Origin: Glandiceps talaboti
Lineage: Eukaryota > Hemichordata > Enteropneusta > Spengelidae
DNA: 20,000 nt
Assembly: GCF_964340395.1 (NCBI RefSeq)
Contig: NC_135562.1
Span: forward strand, 6,085,134 to 6,105,133
Reading direction: 5' to 3'
In this document: piece after piece, positions 9,116 to 17,332 of the stretch
Numbering within the stretch: the stretch's first letter is position 1
Layout of the letters: every line of letters begins with the position of its first letter
Program-made: the position numbers and the translations under genes
Notes under the pieces: generated by a model
What the model was told of the DNA's origin: nothing
Database searches by the model: none
Seen by the model: the letters and a program-made list of their open reading frames with translations, nothing else

Positions 9116-11124
9116 TGATTTACAGCTAATACGTTATATATAATACAAATATGTAAACTGACAATTCTTATAGATTTTGTTTGAAACAGTGTGCTTAAAG
9201 CAAATAAAATATCTCCATGTTATGTTTCATGCTTCACCGATTGCCATGGATACGCACAATTGAACACGGCAGCAGATCAGGTAATGTCTTGTAGGTATTT
9301 ATCTAAATAAACGTAGTCGGAGTTAAAATATCAGAACATTCACAATGGGAAGAATGTATTCAACGTTGAAATCTATCTCCCAGTTTTGGGAAACATTCTT
9401 TTGAGGATTCAATTTATTATTGCCTGCACAAAACAAATATTGTTCGTTCTGAAGCAATAGAAATAATAACCTTATTTGGAAAAGACATTACGAATCTATT
9501 TCCCGCAATTTTCTATTTTTTCTATATTTTCCATATCCTTCTATAGATAGAGCGATCTAATTTAGTTTTTACATATCCTGTTCATTTCATACAAATTGTA
9601 TTACTCGAAAATTGATGAGGTACTTTACTCGTGGCGACAATGCTTATGTAGACATGTTAGATAGTACGAAGGAAGAAAGGAAGGCATATTGTGTTTGGAG
9701 AATTCACATAAAATAATAAAAAACAGAAAAATTAGACGTCACTGGGTTATTTTCTCAATTCACTTTTATAATGTGCAATCTCTGGAAGCGTTTGTTTTCG
9801 ACGTCTAAATTTGAATCCTGAATAAAAGGAATTTGTGTTTCTGTTAATAATGATGAAACGCAATTTAGAAACCATCACGAAATGCTGTTGCCTTTGGCTC
9901 GCCTTGTCAAACGTGAATGATTGCGATAGCTTTCCGATTCATCACAGTATATCGTAAATCAAGTCAAGTAACATGCTAAAATTAATGAACCCCTCTCAAA
10001 ATATGTAGTTTATTTGTCAACTCCATGTGACCGATTGAAATTCACAGCAGTAACAATTGTGACTAGTACTGCATTTCAACACGCACTCTGACACGGTGAA
10101 AACCACTTGAGCAGCCGCCAAGATAAATTGAACGATCGTGTCCAAAGTTGCGCTCTACTTATGAAACGATAATAATAGATAATATTACTTTCCAGTAAAT
10201 ACAAAATAAAAATAACTGCTCTAGATATTTTAATTTGATATTTTTGGCAACGAAGTAGGTAATGGATCGTACAGAAGTATAATTCGTGTGAACGTTTCTT
10301 TTTCGAAATGATTTTGCCTAAAGGTAATCGCACAGGGACTTTATGTAATAAAATGAACATTTTTAGAATAACAGACTGCGTTGAGTGTAGAGGCCTTGTT
10401 TTGGACAATGGGTGCATTACATATAATTTCAATACATGTACGTTCTTACTGTTAAGTCTTTCGGAAAGGAACACAAATCGCTTTAAAAATGAAGATAAAA
10501 TACAAACCTTACGACAGTGCAAAAAGGTTAAGCCAGTCGTGAACTTAGAATCACCTTTAAAGCAGAGAATTGTGAAGGCAGTTCTTGTAATTTCTTTCCA
10601 CAGAGCATATTCTACTTCCTCGGGAGCCCTTCCGTTACATTCAAAAATGTCAAGTATTATTAGGATAGGGTGAGATGTGACACCATCCAGTAGGCCTTAC
10701 CTCAGGAGGAAATGAAAGTTGATAACACCGGACACAAAGATCCGTGTTTTATTTCTATGGTAACAACATCGCTACTCTATGAGATGCATGAGGAAAAGTA
10801 TTTAGTAAACAACTGAGTGCGCCATGTCTTAGACACTATTCTTTATGTAACAAAAACCCACACCAGCAATTCTTACTCTTTTCAAACCCATTCTGAAACA
10901 TATCTTAGGTAAAGATAGTTTGTCTTTTTACAATGACTCCAATATTTCAATGTTACCATGTTCAATCATCTTACTTGCAACTTTCGGTAATAATTATACT
11001 GGCAAACCGAAATTCAAACACAACAGAAAGGTGTGCGGATGGCAAGATTGATGGAAATGGCATGAGTGACTTATTAGGTAAATATATTAAAAAGGAATAA
11101 AAGAGAAAGATTTTGGGGTTGGTT
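9116..11124. other. AT-rich non-coding sequence with unsupported open frames
   Basis: The longest non-repetitive frame in the window is a 148-codon minus-strand one (10076-10522). It overlaps a 121-codon plus-strand frame (10308-10673). Neither shows a recognisable domain, signal peptide plus processing pattern, or compositional change from its surroundings. X-box-like motifs occur at 9239-9253 (TTGCCATGG core, right half poor) and 10751-10764 (TTTCTATGGTAAC). Nothing else is recognised. Confidence 0.55.
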
Positions 11125-11156
11125 GGATGGATAGATGGATGGGTTGACAGACAGTC

Positions 11157-11247
<91 letters not shown>

Positions 11248-11318
11248 TGAACATAGACGGAGGGATGGATGGATGGATGGAAGGAAGGATGGATGGATGG
11301 ATGGTTGGATAGAGAGAG

Positions 11319-11378
<60 letters not shown>

Positions 11379-11379
11379 G
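11125..11379. repeat. Compound tetranucleotide array (GGAT/GACA/GGAT/AG/GATA)
   Basis: About 255 bp of adjoining tetranucleotide blocks that differ by single substitutions. They are a short GGAT/GATA lead (11125-11145), (GACA)n (11146-11246, with GTCA and GATA interruptions), degenerate GGAT with AAGG units (11261-11308), (AG)n (11309-11320) and perfect (GATA)n (11320-11379, about 15 units). A four-base unit has a 12-base coding period, so frames stay open and yield Ser-Ile-Tyr-Leu or Cys-Leu-Ser-Val repeats on the minus strand. The long minus-strand frames at 10971-11591 and 11087-11488 are artefacts of this. Confidence 0.97.
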
Positions 11380-11659
11380 GATAATTTGATATTCTCAGAA
11401 CACCTACCTGTATAATAACATACTGATAAATTGTCATTTTCGTGGGATGTTGATAATGAGATATCAAGTGAAGTACGGAAATCAGCAAAGGCCCTATGCC
11501 GCTTTTTCACCCTTACGTCTCTTGCATGTATCAGATTCACGTCGCCTTTATGATAGTAACATACGAGACACCGAATGCGTGCTTGTTGCACTTGTTATGG
11601 TAGCCTGTTCCACCTGTGTGCAATCTAACATAGAAAACTGTATTAATTCGCTATTTTAA

Positions 11660-11890
11660 ATACCGACTCTGTGATTGGGGGATGCGAATACGTTTCTATG
11701 GCAACGTTGTGACATGTGCTAACCCAACGCTCTTTCTGTAAGAACGATGTGTTAAAATACGACAATTCACAGCGCCTCACGTGTTAAAATAACCACTGCG
11801 CATCGTGAACAATCAAACGAACGTTCTGTTCACGTGTCTGAATTCTGTATTTTCAAGGGCAATAAACCTTCCGAACGTTCGTCGGTCATT
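11660..11890. promoter_or_regulatory. CpG-rich stretch with X-box and E-box-like motifs
   Basis: By eye there are about 18 CpG dinucleotides in 231 bp, clearly denser than flanking DNA. Motifs seen are an RFX X-box-like GTTTCTATGGCAAC at 11692-11705 and CACGTG E-boxes at 11779-11784 and 11831-11836. CGAACGTTC occurs twice (11818-11826 and 11872-11880), the second copy inside the palindrome CGAACGTTCG. GTGTTAAAATA also occurs twice (about 11749 and 11781). No TATA box or adjoining first exon is recognised, so a promoter or enhancer role is only a possibility. Confidence 0.3.
11692..11705. promoter_or_regulatory. RFX X-box-like motif
   Basis: GTTTCTATGGCAAC fits the imperfect inverted-repeat X-box (GTNRCC, short spacer, RGYAAC) with one deviation in the left half. 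RFX sites of this form mark ciliary-gene promoters in animals. No ciliary gene is visible here. Confidence 0.35.
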
Positions 11891-12191
11891 AAGTAGAAAA
11901 AAGTTTAATTATATTGCTTAGCAAATTAATTTTCAGATGCGCACGTACGTTAATCAGAAATCATCTTTCGTTGATTAAGCCATGAGATACATCACTCGTA
12001 TATTTGAAATATAAGCACACATATAAGAAATATTTGACCCAGCACAATAACAACATTAGTGTTGTAAATTTTGGAAAACATGTACGGAATACACAAACAG
12101 TAACCTGACAACACATTTGTTGTGAAATGTTTGTAACAAAATGTCAAAATGTGAAGGAAGCTGATTAGCGGTATTATGCAACAATTCCCTA

Positions 12192-12192
<1 letters not shown>
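11891..12192. other. AT-rich spacer, nothing recognised
   Basis: No gene, RNA or repeat is supported in these roughly 300 bases between the CpG-rich stretch and the (CAT)n/(CGT)n array. The Met/Thr-run frame ending here comes from the adjoining trinucleotide array. Confidence 0.55.
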
Positions 12193-12224
<32 letters not shown>

Positions 12225-12264
12225 GTCGTCGTCGTCGTCGTCGTCGTCGTTGTCATCGACAACG
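12193..12264. repeat. (CAT)n-(CGT)n two-block trinucleotide array with terminal hairpin
   Basis: About ten CAT units (12194-12223) switch abruptly to about nine CGT units (12224-12250) in the same register. The array ends in a perfect hairpin: CGTTGTC (12248-12254), loop ATC, GACAACG (12258-12264). CGT and CAT differ by the CpG transition. On the minus strand it translates as Thr and Met runs, which are artefacts. Confidence 0.96.
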
Positions 12265-12320
12265 AAAATAAAAACATGATATCATGATATTCATATGTTA
12301 TCCATCGTCTATCGCTGGCT

Positions 12321-12608
12321 TCACTCTAATTTCTTTCCCGTTGCTACACCGTTGATCGAATCCAAAGCTGCCTTACCAATATTTGATGTGATTTCGCCAC
12401 AATCGCCAAATAAAATACTGTTTAAGGTTTGAGGAGGAATTCCTGGAGCCACTTTTGAAAATCGTCGGCTCCCGAATTCCGCCATGATAACGTACAGGTA
12501 CAGGACGTGCAGGATGCCAACAAGTTTTGCAACAAGCATAGTAACGCGCATAGCAGTGGGACAGAAAGTAGTCCAAAACGGCATGGTATAAATAGTTCTT
12601 GAGTACAT
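12321..12608 (-). CDS. Weak candidate exon or small hypothetical protein
   Basis: I do not recognise this protein. The 95-codon frame is richer in GC than its surroundings. Three ATGs are worth considering: codon 1, codon 20 (which would begin a hydrophobic stretch to about residue 41, like a signal or membrane segment), and codon 42 (12483-12485). Codon 42 has the best start context, with A at -3 and G at +4. Downstream the sequence is Pro- and Gly-containing with one Cys (residue 70), and ends ATGKKLE before the stop. A GGTAAG at about 12372-12377 on the minus strand could be a splice donor, which would make this the 5' part of a gene whose next exon lies to the left. It may equally be a chance frame. 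Homology and expression are unknown. Confidence 0.2.
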   Translation of the reverse strand: MYSRTIYTMPFWTTFCPTAMRVTMLVAKLVGILHVLYLYVIMAEFGSRRFSKVAPGIPPQTLNSILFGDCGEITSNIGKAALDSINGVATGKKLE

Positions 12609-13512
12609 ATTATGTGTTTTTATTTGTTTGAATATCTCCCATAGTAATACCTAAAAGGGGAAGCAATAACCGTTGTTATAGTCAATTTGAACATTCAAAA
12701 GTGTTTAAGAACAACATTTCCCTAGATTTACATTCCTGGTATAGTTGTGCAAGGTAACATTATCATGAAATTCTGTCATCGAGTTCATTCTGAAATAAGA
12801 CAAGCTGATGAATATTACCTCTTACCTCTGTTACTAGTTCACGTTAATGTCCATGCTATTTCGATGGACAAATGGACAGTTTGCAGACTATAGTGAAAAC
12901 CACTATTTATGTGATTTATCTAAATGTCACTTGCACTTGCAGGTAATCCTCATAGCGCCATACTTATTGAAGTCAAACTATGATTAATGCCTTCGCTGGA
13001 AATCCAACAAATATACACCCTTTAACCATAAGAATCCAATATATTCCACAAGCAGAAGTTTTCAAAATGAATGTTATGTTCTAACATATGCTTCATGACA
13101 AAGTTATATAATATCTCGCTTACTGACCTTCGCGGAATGAGATTTATATATAACTTTTTACAGGTAATGTTATGGTAATGGTTGATTAATAATCATAAAA
13201 TTATGAAAAGGCGTTTATTTAGATTTATTTCCAACAAATACCATACGTCAATGCGTGTAATCTATACTAGCTTGTCTCAACATTAACATATTATTATCAT
13301 TCATAACGCATAGTCAAACTGTGTATCAAGATATCGATTTTCACACATCATTAGTATCAACAGTAAATATTTCTGACTTTTGAAAACCAATTGAACATAC
13401 AATGTATGAACATAATTTATTTTTATTATTTAAGATTACTAAAGTAGTTATATTATTGTCTTAAGCTAAAGGCCAGTCAATGACATCAATCATATACGCC
13501 AACTCACATATT
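12609..13512. other. AT-rich spacer, nothing recognised
   Basis: No gene, RNA or repeat is supported. Composition returns to strongly AT-rich. There is no open frame of useful length apart from the start of the frame that runs through the pentamer field. Confidence 0.6.
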
Positions 13513-13518
13513 CATCCT

Positions 13519-13790
13519 TACATTTACATTACATTACATTACATTACGTTACGTTACACTACATTCCATTACATTTACGTCATATTACATGATATTACAC
13601 ACGTCCCACTACATGTATCGCATCGTATCAAATCACATCACATCACATCACATCACATCACATCACAACACATTACATTACATTACATTATATTATATTA
13701 TATTATATTATATTATATTATATTATATTATATTATATTATATTACGCTACAACACATAAAATCACATTGTATTACATTACATTACAGAA
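13519..13790. repeat. Pentanucleotide repeat field (ACATT / CATCA / CATTA / TATTA)
   Basis: The left part is ACATT units with two ACGTT variants (13526-13555), then a degenerate stretch. From 13621 to 13790 the sequence can be cut into 34 consecutive pentamers with no indel. These include CATCA x6 (13636-13665), CATTA x4 (13671-13690), TATTA x11 (13691-13745), then CGCTA, CAACA, CATAA, AATCA, CATTG, TATTA, CATTA x2, CAGAA. A five-base unit has a 15-base coding period, so frames remain open and give pentapeptide repeats (HHITS, HYIIL). The 125- and 77-codon frames here are artefacts. Confidence 0.95.
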
Positions 13791-14345
13791 GGCTACACTT
13801 GTTCCTCTATCAACGACTATGAACCAGGCTGGTAAACAATTTGATTATATGCTGTAAGTATTATGACTTGATAAGTCACATATTTCTATTCTAGAAGATA
13901 CTGTCAGACACTAACAGCTGTATGTACACATGAAGGTATTATATAACATTGTCATATTCTTAGTGTAAACTCAAAAAAATTGCGTGATGTCTGCTTTATG
14001 TCATAAAAAAGTGTGACGTTGGTTGGAATCTTTAGAAAACCATAAATCTGATTATTAACAGCTGCAAGTAAGATATGTTTCGGGTTCTATAGAACACGAC
14101 AAAGCATGGTAAAGGTTGTGGTAACCGAATAATCATTGATTTCCTGGTGTCTCCTTTGTATGGGATGGAGCTCTAGATATAAACACTTGCATAGCTTATT
14201 ATGTTGGTAAAAGTTACCAAAAACATACAAACTGATTGACTTCCGTGTAAATAATTTAATCGTTGCATGTCCTTTAATACGTGCTCTGCTGCAATCGATT
14301 CAATACAATCGATAGTCTCTGATGTAAAAGACTTATGCTCACGGC
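13791..14345. other. AT-rich spacer, nothing recognised
   Basis: No coding potential, RNA gene or sizeable repeat is seen between the pentamer field and the first LINE/SINE-tail fragment. Confidence 0.6.
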
Positions 14346-14431
14346 AAACTTAATATTAATATTAATAATGGGATATATTTTATAGCCTCTTTCAACAGTG
14401 AGTGTTAGCACTCATAGCACTTTACAAATAT
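14346..14431 (-). mobile_element. LINE/SINE 3'-tail fragment (GCGC-hairpin type), older copy
   Basis: On the minus strand the sequence reads TTTGTAAAGTGCTATGAGTG, then CACTCACTGTTGAAAGAGGC, then TATAAAATATATCCC, and ends in (ATTAAT)n. This follows the widespread retroposon 3' end of form TGTAAAGCGCTTTGAG..GAAAAGCGCTATATAAAT plus a short simple-repeat tail, with both GCGC cores decayed. I associate that tail with L2-type LINEs and their SINEs from memory; the family here is not established. The 5' boundary, to the right on the plus strand, is not visible. Confidence 0.55.
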
Positions 14432-14483
14432 TACTCCAGGGAAAATCCTATGGCGGCACAACGATAAAATAGCTTCCAATTGA

Positions 14484-14624
14484 TTAATGTAGTCAAATTT
14501 TATGAAACTATGCTACGAGATCAGATAATATTGATGTCAAAATATTGTTTACATTGCCAATTGCGAAAAGACTTATGTGGTAAGCAACGTCTCTTGTGCG
14601 TATTTCGTTTGACTAGACAATTCA
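14484..14624. repeat. ~141-bp tandem unit A
   Basis: Starts near GTCAAATTTTATGAAAC and runs to GACTAGACAA. It aligns over its whole length to unit B: AAATTTTATGAAA with AAATTGTATAAAG, GATGTCAAAATATTGTTTAC with GGTGTCAAAACAGTGTTTAT, AATTGCGAAA with AATTGCGAAA, and TGTGCGTATTTCGTTTGACT with TGTGTACGTTTTTCATTTGACT. Unit A has no insertion and so preserves the pre-insertion state of unit B. Confidence 0.75.
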
Positions 14625-14895
14625 CTTAAACATTCAAATTGTATAAAGTTGTGCGATGTGATCATGTACTATAGGTGTCAAAACAGTGTTTATCGTGCAA
14701 ATTGCGAAACTAATCCAATCTAATCTAATCTAATTTTCTTATATAGCGCATTCCATAAAACTACCACAATGCGCTTTACAAAGCACAGAAACACGAGTAC
14801 AAAAACAGAATCAAGCAAAAGTATTGTTGAAGAAACTGGTGATGTTAACAGCGTCATGTGTACGTTTTTCATTTGACTGCACATGTCAGTTAAAG
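14625..14895. repeat. ~141-bp tandem unit B, split by an insertion
   Basis: The left half is 14625-14711 and the right half about 14832-14895; the intervening 14712-14831 is foreign. Immediately after the right half, at about 14889, GTTAAAGTTCACAAATTTATTTTA resembles the next unit's start (matching A and B at TAAACATTCAAATTGTATA). A degenerate third unit may therefore begin there, but it cannot be followed further. Confidence 0.7.
14712..14831 (-). mobile_element. LINE/SINE 3'-tail insertion with 6-bp target-site duplication
   Basis: This 120-bp insertion is flanked by GAAACT at 14706-14711 and 14832-14837. Comparison with unit A confirms the interruption. Minus-strand sequence runs TTTGTAAAGCGCATTGTGGT, a short loop, GGAATGCGCTATATAAGAAA, then (AGATT)n as tail. 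The two GCGC cores form a perfect stem, AGCGCATT/AATGCGCT (14745-14752 with 14768-14775, 15-nt loop). The layout is that of a 5'-truncated retroposon: conserved 3' hairpin, short simple-repeat tail, target duplication. It has no tRNA-like head or protein-coding capacity, so it is a truncated SINE or LINE end, dependent on enzymes encoded elsewhere. Confidence 0.75.
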
Positions 14896-15799
14896 TTCAC
14901 AAATTTATTTTAATATTCTTCATTGAGAATAGTATTATGACCTTAAAATTAATTGGAGTAAATTTGAATCATCGTTCATCTGTTATTTCTGCTTCATATT
15001 CCAGGTCACGAACTGACCTACCATTGTTACTTTACAAGCTTATTAAAATATGTTATTACCTCGAATAATAGCATGATCTTGACATTGGTGCCAGTTACCA
15101 TTCAGTTGATGTTGTTACTTGGGAATAATATATTGCATACTTGACATTGGAATGTCCTTTTGTATGTAGCGGCGATGTCAGCCAGACTTGTAAATAAGGT
15201 CGAGATGTAAAAATTTGTTTTTTTCATAAAACTCATTCATTTATACTCCTTCAGGTCTATGGAATTCACCACGCTAATTTGAAATGGCATACACTTATAA
15301 AACTTCACTCGTGTTATGAAGAACGGATATTGATGTCACTTTACTTAAGCTAATGAGAAAAAATCCTTTACTTATACTAATCACAAAGATTATAATGTAT
15401 TTTGTTTTCCTTTTAGATTGATTGCTACATTAACAAAATGGTAATTCCTTTAATAATCATAGAGATCAAGACAGCGTGAACAGGGTAATTGTTTTTCATT
15501 ATCTAAATTCCAGAGTAATCCATTTACCTAGGTCATAACTTTTTTACGACATCCTGAATGTGTTTGTTTTGCCGTGACATTTATTGACATTTAAAGTGCA
15601 TTTTTTATGATTTGTGTGGAAAGGAATGGTTGGCTTCAAAATTGGTTTCTGTGTTAATGAGGTTGAGTAAATAGAGGTATTTTCAGAAATTTTGAATTCT
15701 GAAGAGTAATTTCAGAATTTCATATACATTTCACTCGGTTGCCAAGAAATACCAAACTTTAACTGCTTTTCGTCTCGTTCTTGCAGTGGACACTATTAC
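14896..15799. other. AT-rich spacer, nothing recognised
   Basis: No supported gene. A 61-codon plus-strand frame (14883-15068) begins within the repeat region and has no domain. No other repeat or RNA gene is seen. Confidence 0.6.
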
Positions 15800-15817
15800 C
15801 TCATAGGTTTTCATATG

Positions 15818-15852
15818 AGTGAATGTGTATTTATGAACAATACATATTCACT
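15818..15852. repeat. Compact 14-bp stem-loop
   Basis: AGTGAATGTGTATT (15818-15831) pairs with AATACATATTCACT (15839-15852) across a 7-nt loop with one G-T pair. It overlaps a smaller potential hairpin to its left (CTCATA 15800-15805 with TATGAG 15814-15819). The total is too short for a microRNA precursor unless flanks contribute, and no such extension is seen. Confidence 0.6.
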
Positions 15853-16013
15853 AGTTATCTGAAGACATAAGCACTTAGGAGTCGTGAATATTTATTGTTT
15901 ATCTACTACATATGTATGCCTACTAAGACGCTTAGGCAACAGTGTATCGCTGCTAGAACAGTAGAGGTGAAGAAAAGTTTCAATTTGGTGTTTCTTGGGA
16001 ATCCAAATTTGTC

Positions 16014-16307
16014 TGACGTCGAATCATGAAGTAACTTTCCAGAACTCAAAGCTTATGAAAATGCCTTTATTTCATGGGACGACGGTGCTATAAACTGCTA
16101 TTCTAAGAACATATATGACAACAAACATTAACGTCATGATATTGTCATGATCATTAACTAGTTTCATTTTACACACCTTGAGTCATTATTGGTCTTTTGC
16201 TCAATGTCCTTAATTTATTTTTTTAGCCTTGAAATTAAGATGCATATTCCACAGTATATTCAATAGCGTTATTTTTACTAGCTAAAACGTCATGAAATAT
16301 GACGTCA
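16014..16307. promoter_or_regulatory. Cluster of CRE-like sites
   Basis: TGACGTC at 16014-16020, AACGTCATGA at about 16130-16139, AACGTCATGA again at 16286-16295, and a full palindromic CRE TGACGTCA at 16300-16307. The last two form a hairpin, ACGTCAT/ATGACGT, with a 5-nt loop (16287-16305). CREB/ATF proteins bind such sites. No promoter or gene is adjacent, so function is uncertain. Confidence 0.3.
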
Positions 16308-16427
16308 TACCATTCCGATTCATTGAGATATAATAAACCTTACCATACATTTCAATGCGAACTATATGAAACAAATTCTCAAGCTTAAAAAATTACCGCT
16401 TTGAAGTTGTCCTCTTCAATTAAGTTA

Positions 16428-16672
16428 GGCCTAAAAAATATAATTGTTTGGTTCCGGTTACCCAACCTCACCTAGCTTTTCACTGCCGACCCTAATTTGT
16501 TTTTACTTATTCGAGAGAAAAAATACTAGAATCGCAAATATTGTGAAGTCTCACGAGAAAGAGTGGACGCGGAAACTGACATCAACTTAAAAAGACAAAA
16601 TAAAACTGTTTTTCAAATTTGTAATGGCTGTACATCTGATGAGAAGAAATAAACAACTCAGAGACCATTTGG

Positions 16673-16741
<69 letters not shown>

Positions 16742-16848
16742 TCACACAGAAAATAACAATGTATAATTATATAACATAAAAATCTACCTATCCCACCTAT
16801 TCTAAAATAATTCAACGAAACTGGAACCACACAATTTTTTATTAGGCC
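16428..16848. mobile_element. PIF/Harbinger-like MITE, copy 2
   Basis: A 421-bp copy of the element at 5998-6369 in the same orientation, flanked by perfect TTA duplications (16425-16427 and 16849-16851). Left end GGCCTAAAAAATATAATTGT then TTGGTTCCGGTT. Right end reverse-complemented: GGCCTAATAAAAAATTGTGT then GGTTCCAGTTT. The greater length than copy 1 is mostly a 63-bp (TA)n tract grown in the right half, where copy 1 has GAACATAAC. Copy-to-copy identity is high in the 84-bp core and lower elsewhere. The 82-codon minus-strand frame is a repeat artefact. Confidence 0.88.
16678..16740. repeat. (TA)n microsatellite inside MITE copy 2
   Basis: 63 bp of uninterrupted TA, self-complementary and cruciform-prone, arising at a CATA in the element interior. 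Copy 1 lacks it, so the expansion post-dates the divergence of the copies or was lost from copy 1. Confidence 0.97.
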
Positions 16849-16851
16849 TTA

Positions 16852-17152
16852 GCACGTTTGCTAGAAACGCAATACACAGTATTTTAATATTGCAATACGT
16901 TTTCTTACTGTCTGAGTACGTTTTGAACGACATTGGGTTCACTTTAATCAAACTGACGATTGACTATCGTCTATACCATAGTAAGTGCTGAAGGACTTTT
17001 CAACACGTGAAATGATCTCCATATCGGTAGCATATAAACATGGGCCTTTGACTTCAATCAAAAGGACACCTTTCACGTTTTACTAAGTGTTCAGCATTGT
17101 TTAGATAACGTACAAAGTCATTGTAAATAGCATCGTGCGTTCTGGTTCACTC

Positions 17153-17153
<1 letters not shown>
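16852..17153. other. Spacer, nothing recognised
   Basis: Just over 300 bases with no supported feature between MITE copy 2 and the compound tetranucleotide array. Confidence 0.6.

Positions 17154-17332
<179 letters not shown>

Noticed and set aside
10076-10522. 148-codon minus-strand frame, the longest non-repetitive one
   Set aside because: No domain, signal or motif recognised, composition like its flanks, and it overlaps an equally unsupported plus-strand frame.
11146-11379. Possible CRISPR-like array
   Set aside because: The repeats are four-base tandem units without spacers, in a eukaryotic-type context.
10971-11591. 206- and 133-codon minus-strand frames rich in Ser-Ile-Tyr-Leu and Cys-Leu-Ser-Val
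   Set aside because: They are translations of the tetranucleotide arrays, which lack stop codons in these frames. The flanking residues show no domain.
12056-12277. Frame with Thr and Met runs
   Set aside because: Translation of the (CGT)n/(CAT)n array on the minus strand.
13480-13857. 125- and 77-codon plus-strand frames with pentapeptide repeats
   Set aside because: A five-base repeat without stop codons stays open in every frame it avoids stops in; two frames are open at once, which argues against coding.
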